A stretch of 64,000 bases of DNA from NCBI RefSeq assembly GCF_000808015.1, contig NZ_JWHR01000112.1, forward strand, positions 82,137-146,136, read 5' to 3'. The translations under genes and the position numbers were made by a program. The stretch comes from Terrisporobacter othiniensis (lineage in GTDB: Bacteria > Bacillota > Clostridia > Peptostreptococcales > Peptostreptococcaceae). Of the stretch, positions 56,729 through 64,000 are shown piece by piece (the first letter of the stretch is position 1; each line of letters starts with the position of its first letter). A model generated the notes under the pieces. The model saw nothing but the letters and a program-made list of their open reading frames with translations, searched no databases and was not told where the DNA came from.

Positions 56729-57412
56729 ATATTTATATATATATACTGTTAAAACATAATAAATATATGATTTTAAAATCTCTTCATCTTCTTTTGGTTC
56801 TAATAACATTTTAGTTGCAGTAATATCAGCAAACCCAAGTAACATTAGTCCGATAACATCATCTTGTAATTTATCAAACATCTCCTTTAATACTTCATGA
56901 GATGCATTACTTTTTTTATAAAGAGTCAAGAGATACATATGATATCTAGTGTAGTTATAAAGTAATTCTATGGATTTTTGAGATAAGTTAAGGTTTTTTC
57001 CTACTTCTATGGCAATATCTCCACTAAACTTTTCATGTCCTTTAAAATGTATTCTTCCATTTTCGTCTACAGTCTTTGCCTTTGATTTTCCTATATCATG
57101 TAAAAAAACACCTAGTTTTAATAAATCTAAAACTTGTATATCATCTTCTACTATTGTATTTAAATATTTCCATATACATTCATTTAGATGAGTTGGAAAG
57201 TTTTTTTCCCTTATAAGCTTTTCAAATTCTTCTAATGCATAAATGGTATGGCTAAAGCAATCTACTTTATGATATTTGCACTGTCCAACTTCTTTCATAC
57301 TCTTGACTTCTGGTATTATACTTTCTAAAATTCCACTTTCATTTAGCTCGCATATCTTTTGGCATGTATTATTACTTTTTATAGCATTAATCATCTTAAG
57401 TCCATTCTCCAT
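56708..57412 (-). CDS. HD-domain phosphohydrolase, related to CCA-enzyme HD region
   Basis: Predicted metal-dependent phosphohydrolase. The 234-residue protein has the metal-binding HTIYALE (His), then FLHDIGKSKAK with the HD pair near 108-109 and HFKGHEKFSGDIA near 123, in the order found in the HD domain after tRNA nucleotidyltransferases; the polymerase part is absent. It follows rsmI at 20 bases. Substrate unknown. Confidence 0.8.
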   Translation of the reverse strand: MENGLKMINAIKSNNTCQKICELNESGILESIIPEVKSMKEVGQCKYHKVDCFSHTIYALEEFEKLIREKNFPTHLNECIWKYLNTIVEDDIQVLDLLKLGVFLHDIGKSKAKTVDENGRIHFKGHEKFSGDIAIEVGKNLNLSQKSIELLYNYTRYHMYLLTLYKKSNASHEVLKEMFDKLQDDVIGLMLLGFADITATKMLLEPKEDEEILKSYIYYVLTVYIYKYKKDVSF

Positions 57413-57432
57413 AAAATCACCCCGTCTCTTGT

Positions 57433-58266
57433 CTATAAGTCTAATACTTGCTTGTAAACAACATCTTTTTTTAATTTTCTTTCTCTACAAACAACCTTTA
57501 TAGCATCCTTCTTACTCATACCATCCTCTAAAAGAGCTTCTACATACTCTCTCTCATTTAAATCACTGTAATCATTGGCTAAAGTTTTTTCACCTTTAAA
57601 TCCATCAACTATTAAAACAAATTCGCCTTTAACATCTTTTTCATTAAATAGATTTATAACTGTTTCAATATCTTCTCTTATTACTTCTTGGTATTTCTTA
57701 GTAAGTTCTCTATTAACTGATATTTCTCTATTCCCAAATACTTTAAGCATATCTTTTAAAGTATCTTTCAATCTATGAGGTGATTCATAGAAAATCATAG
57801 TTCTTTCTTCTTCTTTAACTTCTTCTAATCTACTTCTTCTTAATTTTTTATCTCTATCTAAAAAACCTTCAAAAGCGAATTTATGAGTATTCATCCCAGA
57901 GCCAACTAGTGCTACAACAAATGCTGTTGCTCCTGGTAATACATCTATTTCTATATTATGCTCAATTGCTAACTTAATTAAATCCTCTCCTGGGTCAGAA
58001 ATTCCTGGCATTCCTGCATCACTTATCAACGCTATATTTTCACCTTCAAGCAATTTATTTATTAAATATATTCCTTTTGAATCTTTGTTGTGCTCGAAAT
58101 AACTTGTAAGTGGTTTAGATATTTCAAAATGATTTAATAATTTTACACTATGTCTAGTATCTTCTGCTGCTATTAAATCAACTTCATTTAAAACTCTTAA
58201 AGTTCTATATGTTATATCCTCAAGATTTCCTATAGGTGTAGGACATATATATAATTTTCCACTCAT
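57433..58266 (-). CDS. rsmI: 16S rRNA (cytidine-2'-O)-methyltransferase
   Basis: Methylates the 2'-OH of C1402 in 16S rRNA. The 277-residue protein belongs to the tetrapyrrole-methylase fold and has the hallmarks YICPTPIGNLEDIT at 6-19, AAEDTRHSVKLL near 34 and SDAGMPGISDPGE near 82. It follows trmN6 by two bases, the usual order yabB-yabC of Bacillus without the GIY-YIG gene yazA between. Confidence 0.94.
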   Translation of the reverse strand: MSGKLYICPTPIGNLEDITYRTLRVLNEVDLIAAEDTRHSVKLLNHFEISKPLTSYFEHNKDSKGIYLINKLLEGENIALISDAGMPGISDPGEDLIKLAIEHNIEIDVLPGATAFVVALVGSGMNTHKFAFEGFLDRDKKLRRSRLEEVKEEERTMIFYESPHRLKDTLKDMLKVFGNREISVNRELTKKYQEVIREDIETVINLFNEKDVKGEFVLIVDGFKGEKTLANDYSDLNEREYVEALLEDGMSKKDAIKVVCRERKLKKDVVYKQVLDL

Positions 58267-58268
58267 TA

Positions 58269-59018
58269 TTATTCTCCTATATCTTCATTCGCATATATTT
58301 CTTCTATTTCTTTTGTGTAGTTTCCATCTTTATCATAAACATATAAAGGATCTAATATTTTTAGCTCTGGTCTACCATCTTTTGTAAACTCAACTAAAAC
58401 TAAATTAGGCGCCTTATTTGCTCTTGGATGTACAAATTGAATTACCTTTGGCTCTAGGTTATATTTTCTACCTAAAGTAACTATATCAACCAATCTTATT
58501 GGTCTGTGTATCATAAAGAACTTTCCTCTAGGCATAACAAGTCTTGAAGCAGCTCTTATTACATCTTCTAAATCACAAAGTACCTCATGTCTAGATATAG
58601 CTTTCTTATCATTAGGATTTTGTATACCATTCATATGCATATATGGTGGATTAGAAGTTGCCACATGATATCCATGTACTTCTAATTGCTTGTCTATAGT
58701 TTTTATATCACCTTTTACGATTTCTACTCTCTCTTGTAAATCATTTAGTTTAACTGTTCTATTGGCCATTTCCCATACTTCTTCCTGTATTTCCACACCA
58801 ACAATTTTTTCAGCTTCACTTTTTCCAGCTATAAGTACTGGTATTATTCCTGTTCCCGTGCCTAAATCTACAACTTTAGCTCTCTTTTTTACTTTAGCAA
58901 AATTAGCTAAAAGAACTGCATCTATTCCGAAACAAAATCCATTTTTGTCTTGTATAACTTTTAATCCTTTTAATTGTAAGTCATCTATTCTCTCAGTGTC
59001 TTTTAATTTTACTTCCAT
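58269..59018 (-). CDS. tRNA1(Val) adenine N6-methyltransferase-like protein
   Basis: SAM-dependent N6-adenine methyltransferase of the TrmN6/YabB family, expected to act on tRNA. The 249-residue protein has motif I VVDLGTGTGIIPVLIA near 45-60 and the catalytic ATSNPPYMHMNG near 120. ATG follows AAAGGAG. Its position between ricT and rsmI matches Bacillus yabB; the substrate in Firmicutes is inferred. Confidence 0.87.
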   Translation of the reverse strand: MEVKLKDTERIDDLQLKGLKVIQDKNGFCFGIDAVLLANFAKVKKRAKVVDLGTGTGIIPVLIAGKSEAEKIVGVEIQEEVWEMANRTVKLNDLQERVEIVKGDIKTIDKQLEVHGYHVATSNPPYMHMNGIQNPNDKKAISRHEVLCDLEDVIRAASRLVMPRGKFFMIHRPIRLVDIVTLGRKYNLEPKVIQFVHPRANKAPNLVLVEFTKDGRPELKILDPLYVYDKDGNYTKEIEEIYANEDIGE

Positions 59019-59039
59019 GTACTTCTCCTTTACAATAAT

Positions 59040-59067
59040 AGTAGGGGAATTAAAAAATCCCCCTATA
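59040..59067 (-). terminator. hairpin between ricT and the TrmN6-like gene
   Basis: TAGGGG / CCCCTA around an A/T loop (with a run GGATTTTTTAATTCC on minus). It lies within an otherwise tight operon, so it may act as a partial terminator. Confidence 0.45.
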
Positions 59068-59069
59068 CT

Positions 59070-59957
59070 TTAATCCTCTAATTTTTTAAGTTCTTTTAAT
59101 GTAGCTATATCTATATCTAAATCTTTTCCTTTTCCACAACCTTCACATTTCTTAGGTGCTTGAAGTACTTTTATTTCATCCTTCATGCAAACTCTTATAG
59201 TTTTATCATTAAACTCTACCTTAGCTTGTTCTAATAAAGGGTTTGTCTCTATAACTCTACCTTTATTACCTTCTACTTTTACTATTGCTCCCACTGGTGG
59301 AACTTTTTCTATAGCTTCCACATAAACATCGTGCTCATATTTTAAACAACAGAAAAGTCTTCCGCATATTCCTGATATTTTAGTTGGATTTAATGATAAA
59401 CTTTGATCTTTTGCCATCTTTATTGATACTGGTTGGAAGTCTCCTAGCCATGAAGAACAACAAAGGCTTCTTCCACAAGGTCCAAGTCCACCTATTGACT
59501 TAGCTTCATCTCTAACCCCAATTTGTCTTAACTCTATTCTTGTCTTGAATATCGCAGCCAAATCTTTAACTAATTCTCTAAAATCTATTCTTCCTTCTGC
59601 TGTGAAGTAAAAAATTAATTTATTTCTATCAAAAGTATATTCACAATCTATTAAATACATTGTAAGTTCGTGTTCTTTAATTTTTTGTAAGCATAGTTCA
59701 AAAGTTTCTTTGGCCTTTTCTTTATTTTCTTTATATATCTTAGTATCTTCTTCTGTAGCAATTCTTATGATGGGTTTTAATGGTGAAACTAAACTTTCTT
59801 CGTCTATTTCTTTCTTTCCAACAACAACTGTTCCGTATTCCAATCCTCTTGCAGTCTCAACTACAACATCCATATCCTTTTCTATTTCAAAATCAACTGG
59901 ATCAAAGTAATATATTTTCCCTGCATTTTTAAATCTTACTCCTACAATATTTATCAT
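59070..59957 (-). CDS. ricT: PSP1-domain protein RicT/YaaT
   Basis: Subunit of the Y-complex (RicA/RicF/RicT) that in Bacillus promotes RNA maturation by RNase Y and affects sporulation. The 295-residue protein has the PSP1 fold with the Cys-rich signature GGLGPCGRSLCCSSWLGDF near 167-185 and CGRLFCCLKYEH, likely the Fe-S ligands. Its ATG overlaps the holB stop. A second Cys pair (CEGCG) near the C-terminus is extra. Confidence 0.9.
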   Translation of the reverse strand: MINIVGVRFKNAGKIYYFDPVDFEIEKDMDVVVETARGLEYGTVVVGKKEIDEESLVSPLKPIIRIATEEDTKIYKENKEKAKETFELCLQKIKEHELTMYLIDCEYTFDRNKLIFYFTAEGRIDFRELVKDLAAIFKTRIELRQIGVRDEAKSIGGLGPCGRSLCCSSWLGDFQPVSIKMAKDQSLSLNPTKISGICGRLFCCLKYEHDVYVEAIEKVPPVGAIVKVEGNKGRVIETNPLLEQAKVEFNDKTIRVCMKDEIKVLQAPKKCEGCGKGKDLDIDIATLKELKKLED

Positions 59958-60889
59958 TTAATCACCTCATATATATTCAAAGACATAACTTGTATACTTA
60001 CATTAAAGTTACAATTACCTTTTATTTTTATCTTAGTATCTTCTATTATATCAATAATCTTAGATACCTGAGAATATGTAATTTTACTGCTCATATTTTG
60101 TATAAATACTATCTTATCAGCATTTATTATCATATTTTTATCTACATGCTCTTTGCAAATCATTATATCTCTAAAATAATTTATCATCATATCAAGCACA
60201 GCTATACTTTCACTCTTATACTTTTCCATCTTACTAGGTATATCGAGAATTTCAACCATATTCTTACTTAATATTGTTTCTATATAATTTTGAACGCTTT
60301 CTTTCATTTCATAAAAATCATTAGAACTAGATAATTCTAAAGCTTTTTTCATGCTACCTCTAGAAAATGCTGATAGAAGGTTTGCTCTATTTTCTTCTAC
60401 TCCTTGACTAATTAAATAGTTTTTTACTTCAACAAAAGGAATTGGTGTAAATTTTACTACTTCACATCTAGATCTTATAGTTGGTAATAAACTTTCTTTA
60501 TTATTAGTAACAAGAATAATTATAGCATATTCAGGTGGCTCTTCTAATGTTTTTAACAATGCGTTTTGAGCTTCCACAGTCATTTTTTCTGATTTATCTA
60601 TTATATAGATTTTGTATTTCTTATGCGGTTTAATTACAATATCTGATTGTAAATTTCTTATTTGAGCTATCTTTATACTATTACCATCAGGTTTTACTCT
60701 TATACAATCTGGGGCATTTTCAAGATGAGGTGTTTCAAGAAGTATCTTTGCCAATTCATTAGCAAAAGTTTCTTTTCCTATACCTTCAATTCCTTCAAAC
60801 ATATATGCATGATTTACTTTGCCCTTTTTTATAGAGTTCGTCATATACTTCTTAGCAAACTCTTGTCCTTTTATATTTTCAAAATACAT
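59954..60889 (-). CDS. holB: DNA polymerase III delta-prime subunit
   Basis: Clamp-loader subunit. The 311-residue protein has an AAA+ domain with a Walker-A-like MFEGIEGIGKETFANE and the SRC motif IRSRCEVVKF near 140. The cysteine cluster for zinc found in many homologues is reduced. I use ATG 60889 after GGAG; the frame opens five codons earlier with a GTG. Operon with ricT, trmN6-like, rsmI and the HD gene. Confidence 0.88.
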   Translation of the reverse strand: MYFENIKGQEFAKKYMTNSIKKGKVNHAYMFEGIEGIGKETFANELAKILLETPHLENAPDCIRVKPDGNSIKIAQIRNLQSDIVIKPHKKYKIYIIDKSEKMTVEAQNALLKTLEEPPEYAIIILVTNNKESLLPTIRSRCEVVKFTPIPFVEVKNYLISQGVEENRANLLSAFSRGSMKKALELSSSNDFYEMKESVQNYIETILSKNMVEILDIPSKMEKYKSESIAVLDMMINYFRDIMICKEHVDKNMIINADKIVFIQNMSSKITYSQVSKIIDIIEDTKIKIKGNCNFNVSIQVMSLNIYEVIK

Positions 60890-61035
60890 ATCTATTTTCT
60901 CCACAGAGTAATTTTTTATTTTTGTAGTAATTATCTTATATTATAACAAATAATTAACTTATTTCTATATTTATTCTAGACACTTTTTGTCATTTATATA
61001 AAAACAAATTGAATTCTTGCTTTTTATAATAAAAA

Positions 61036-61055
61036 AAGAGATACAACTATCTCTT
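61036..61055 (-). terminator. terminator after the guanylate-kinase-like gene
   Basis: AAGAGATA / TATCTCTT with loop CAAC and a T7 run on minus. It separates this gene from the holB operon. Confidence 0.8.
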
Positions 61056-61065
61056 CTTGGGTTTA

Positions 61066-61653
61066 TTATATTAGATTTAGAATATCTTTCTTTATATTAT
61101 TAATACAACTTTCTAAGTTTTCATTTATATAAAATTTATTAATACCTAAATTTGATAAGTTTTCATCACTAAAGTCCTGGTTGTCTGCCAAGAATCTTCT
61201 ACAAAGCTCATCATAATTAGGCTTGTCCTGCCTTTTTTCTCTCTCTAAGGCTCTCTCTAGTCTAATACCATCTTCTATATCAATATAGAAAGGACATACC
61301 TTATCATCACCAAAATAGTCTCTCAGGCTCTCATAAGCTTCTAAAGTTGTTATTAATAAATAATTATTTTTACTTAAATCTATCTGACCATCATTTATCG
61401 TCCCATAGAACCAATCACCATGAACAGTATGATATACTCTCTTTTCTATAACTTTATTTTCTTTTTCAAATTTATTCAGATCATCTTTATTAATAAAGAA
61501 ATATTCTACACCATTAGTTTCATTAATACGCTTAGGTCTTGTTGTATAGGATATAATTGGTTTTAAATCTAAATCTTTATCTTCATTTATTTCTTTAAAT
61601 ATAGTATCCTTACCTGAACTACTTTTTCCCATTAAACAAAAAATTTTGCCCAT
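61066..61653 (-). CDS. guanylate-kinase-like protein
   Basis: Nucleotide kinase of the guanylate kinase fold, 195 residues. The P-loop is CLMGKSSSGKDT near 4-15; the GMP-binding region reads YTTRPKRINETNGVEYFF, close to the TTR-PR-GE-G-DY-F pattern of Gmk but with changes, for example GDWFYGT for the usual GxxYGT. I use ATG 61653 after GGGAGG. It occupies the place of tmk next to the decarboxylase (Bacillus yaaO-tmk). It could be a second guanylate kinase, or have another nucleotide as substrate. Confidence 0.75.
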   Translation of the reverse strand: MGKIFCLMGKSSSGKDTIFKEINEDKDLDLKPIISYTTRPKRINETNGVEYFFINKDDLNKFEKENKVIEKRVYHTVHGDWFYGTINDGQIDLSKNNYLLITTLEAYESLRDYFGDDKVCPFYIDIEDGIRLERALEREKRQDKPNYDELCRRFLADNQDFSDENLSNLGINKFYINENLESCINNIKKDILNLI

Positions 61654-61689
61654 ATTTTCCTCCCGTTCTTTCAATAGCTAAAAATAGTT

Positions 61690-63132
61690 TTAATTTATGT
61701 CAATAACATCTATATATTCTAAGTTAATATCTTTAATACCACTTATTATCATACCATTTTTAACCCCTTGTTGGATATAAGTAATAATTTCTTGTGTAAT
61801 TATTTCTCCTGGAGAAATAAGACTTATCCCTGGGGGATATGGAGTTATATACTCTCCACTTATTTCCCCAATACTATCTTCTAACCTCACGCTTTTTTTA
61901 TTACTATAAAATGCATCTCTTGGATTTAATATTTTTTTAGGAATGCTCTCTGGATAATTTATATCCTTTAGTAATTCCTTTTTATTTATTTTTGAAAGTA
62001 AATTATATAATGAATTTTCTAATCTAATAAAATCTTCTTTATCATTACCAATAGTACATATTAATAAAACTCCATAATAATTAGAAAGTTCAACTTGAAT
62101 TTTATATTCTTCTCTCAATATATTATCTAGCTCATATCCTGTAATACCTAATTTCTTCAACGAAATAAAAATCTTTGTTTTGTCCATATTATTATCAATT
62201 ATAATATTTTCATTATTTTCAAATTTGCTTTTAAACTTCTCTATATTACTAAGCAAATCATTCATTAATTTTGTTCCATATTTATCATATATATCTACTG
62301 CCAATTCTAAAGAAGTTAATAGTACATATGAAGGGCTTGAAGATTCTAAGAATCTTAACATAGTTACTATTCTATTTTCATCAACCCTATTTCCTTTTAT
62401 ATGCATCATAGAAGACTGAGTAAATGCTGGTAATGTTTTATGAGTGCTTTGAATTACTATGTCTGCTCCCTGATTTATAGCTGATTCAGGCAATTGATTA
62501 CTTAGTTGTAAATGAGCTCCGTGGGCTTCATCAACTATTGCAACCATACCTTTACTATGAGCATAATCACATATTTCTTTTAACTCATAGATACCTCCAT
62601 AATAAGTAGGATAAGTAAGAACTATTGCTTTTGCATCTAAATTATTATCTATTACTGACTTTCCATCTTCAATATCTATCCCCATTATTATATTTGTTTT
62701 CTTACATACTTTAGCTTGTATATATATAGGATGGATATCGCCTAATATACATGCATTAATAACAGACTGATGGCAATCTCTGTTCATAATTAATTTTGAT
62801 TTCGGAGGACATACTGCCATGATAGCAGCTTCTATACCACAAGTAGTCCCATTAACTAAATAAATTACTCTATCACTGTTAAATACCTTCGCTGCCCTAT
62901 CCTGAGAATGTTTTATAATTTCTTTTGCATTATGTAAATTATCTGTTCCATCTATTTCTGTTGTATCTAATGTGTATATATTTTCTAAGATACTTTGATA
63001 TCCTAATTTTTTAAAAATTTTACCGATTTTATGTCCTGGTACATGAAAGGATACCAAATCATCATCTCTTAATTTTTCTAACTTTTCTAATATATGATTA
63101 TTATAATTATCTTTTAGCTTATATTGTTTCAT
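61690..63132 (-). CDS. PLP-dependent Orn/Lys/Arg decarboxylase
   Basis: Fold-type I PLP enzyme that decarboxylates a basic amino acid to a polyamine precursor. The 480-residue protein has TTCGIEAAIMAVC near 95, IVDEAHGAHLQLS near 198, and the PLP-lysine segment VIQSTHKTLPAFTQSSM near 220, then the C-terminal decarboxylase domain. It is of the short SpeA/YaaO type. I use ATG 63132 after GGAGGG. Substrate (Arg, Lys or Orn) cannot be fixed. Confidence 0.88.
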   Translation of the reverse strand: MKQYKLKDNYNNHILEKLEKLRDDDLVSFHVPGHKIGKIFKKLGYQSILENIYTLDTTEIDGTDNLHNAKEIIKHSQDRAAKVFNSDRVIYLVNGTTCGIEAAIMAVCPPKSKLIMNRDCHQSVINACILGDIHPIYIQAKVCKKTNIIMGIDIEDGKSVIDNNLDAKAIVLTYPTYYGGIYELKEICDYAHSKGMVAIVDEAHGAHLQLSNQLPESAINQGADIVIQSTHKTLPAFTQSSMMHIKGNRVDENRIVTMLRFLESSSPSYVLLTSLELAVDIYDKYGTKLMNDLLSNIEKFKSKFENNENIIIDNNMDKTKIFISLKKLGITGYELDNILREEYKIQVELSNYYGVLLICTIGNDKEDFIRLENSLYNLLSKINKKELLKDINYPESIPKKILNPRDAFYSNKKSVRLEDSIGEISGEYITPYPPGISLISPGEIITQEIITYIQQGVKNGMIISGIKDINLEYIDVIDIN

Positions 63133-63277
63133 AATATCCCTCCATAAATTATATATTTTTAATAGAAACTTATTCATAATGTAAAAAGAAATTCAATGCG
63201 TAATATATGTAGTACCTTTAATAAATCAATTATATCAATTAATTTGAAAGTAAAATATAATTTTATCTACAAACTAA

Positions 63278-63314
63278 AATAAGATCGATAATTTTTACAA
63301 TCATCGATCTTATT
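63278..63314 (-). terminator. terminator of the DUF378 gene
   Basis: Perfect 12-bp arms AATAAGATCGAT (63278-63289) and ATCGATCTTATT (63303-63314), T-rich tail on minus. Confidence 0.75.
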
Positions 63315-63323
63315 ACCATCATT

Positions 63324-63527
63324 TTAACTATTTTCATCATCATTTGAAGAAAATAAAGATGGTATTAAAATAATACCTGCTATACCTACTAAAGCATATA
63401 TTATTCGGCTTATCATAGAGTATGTTCCTCCGAATAGGCTACCTATAGCATCTACTCCTAAAAGCCCTATGATTCCCCAATTCAATGCTCCTATAATGGT
63501 TAAAACTAAACATATTTTTTTTAGCAT
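63324..63527 (-). CDS. DUF378 small membrane protein
   Basis: The 67-residue protein has two membrane spans. The motif IGALNWGIIGLLGVD near 17-31 is diagnostic of DUF378. The ATG follows AGGAGA. Function unknown. It is the first gene after the rRNA operon on this strand. Confidence 0.85.
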   Translation of the reverse strand: MLKKICLVLTIIGALNWGIIGLLGVDAIGSLFGGTYSMISRIIYALVGIAGIILIPSLFSSNDDENS

Positions 63528-63632
63528 GAAAATCTCTCCTAATTTTATTAATTAATTTCATTATTAGATTAACCACATACTTAAAAATTATGCTAGATTT
63601 TAACAATTAATATTTATACAACAAAAAAGATT

Positions 63633-63750
<118 letters not shown>

Positions 63751-63896
63751 AATCTTTATATAAAGTATTAACTTTTGTTAGTACTTTCAAAACTGCTAAC
63801 ATTTAATGTTTTTCCATTATTTATTTTTAGCAACTGAAATCTTCCTTACAAACATATAATTAAAGATTTAGTTGCGATATAAACCTTTAGGTTTAT

Positions 63897-64000
63897 TTTG
63901 GTCAAGTCCTCGACCTATTAGTATCAGTAAGCTACATATGTTACCACACTTCCACCTCTGACCTATCAACCATGTAGTCTTCATGGGGTCTTAACCTTGC
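63897..64000 (-). rRNA. rrl: 23S ribosomal RNA, 3' end (partial)
   Basis: On minus the end of 23S is recognisable by GATACTAATAGGTCGAGGAC followed by TTGACC. The gene continues past the right edge of the window. The exact 3' end is an estimate. Confidence 0.93.

Noticed and set aside
63751..63896. Possible tRNA gene in the 5S-23S spacer
   Set aside because: No cloverleaf, T-arm GGTTCGAAT-type motif or CCA end could be found on either strand.

Overview
The window is AT-rich DNA from an endospore-forming, Gram-positive member of the Clostridia. Protein sequences and gene content (SpoIIE, SpoVT, SpoVB, YabP/YabQ, SpmA/SpmB, SpoVG, T-box leaders, a PilT gene beside pth) fit the Peptostreptococcaceae, the family of Clostridioides difficile, Paraclostridium and Paeniclostridium. 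This placement rests on recognising protein families, not on a database search. Almost every gene is on the minus strand. An rRNA operon (23S 3' end and 5S) enters at the right edge, also on minus. The gene order broadly follows the origin-proximal order of Bacillus subtilis.

Reading right to left in the direction of transcription: 23S-5S rRNA, a DUF378 membrane protein, an Orn/Lys/Arg decarboxylase, a guanylate-kinase-like protein, holB, ricT/yaaT, trmN6-like, rsmI and an HD-domain protein (63.5-56.7 kb). A short plus-strand unit, pncB plus an Lrp/AsnC regulator, follows, then spmA-spmB, a methionine T-box with metG, and tatD. From 50.0 to 42.1 kb lies an accessory zone: a GntR/ABC-transporter operon with a large palindromic operator, a Fur-box-controlled DUF3793 gene, a decayed ECF sigma/anti-sigma pair, a VOC protein, a frame-broken membrane-protein remnant, a geranylgeranyl-reductase-type flavoprotein and a DUF3786 protein. 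Then come rnmV-rsmA and a second decayed zone (40.5-39.1 kb) with PadR and DUF2812 remnants and a frameshifted PepSY lipoprotein. Two uncharacterised proteins and plus-strand murC follow.

From 35.1 to 12.7 kb a long housekeeping and sporulation block runs on minus: purR, spoVG (with a clear sigma-H promoter), tyrosine T-box and tyrS, glmU, prs, pilT, a prepilin peptidase, pth, mfd, a PrsA-type foldase, spoVT, spoVB, yabN/mazG, hup, rqcP-like, yabP, yabQ, divIC, ppx and spoIIE. Between spoIIE and a secreted M3-type peptidase is a cluster of DnaA-box-like 9-mers, the most intriguing non-coding signal here. The left end holds galU with a 37-residue membrane protein, a nonsense-mutated MerR remnant with a 19-bp-spacer promoter, glpX, rho with an Asn-rich insertion, rpmE, tdk, yqhQ, prmC, prfA, a ZIP transporter and ywlC.

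I see no phage, complete insertion sequence, CRISPR array or defence island. The unusual material is the DnaA-box cluster, a degenerate family of four GC-richer intergenic repeats, several pseudogenes in different stages of decay, a reduced type IV pilus locus, the Rho insertion, and small ORFs of 37 and 46 residues with good ribosome binding sites.
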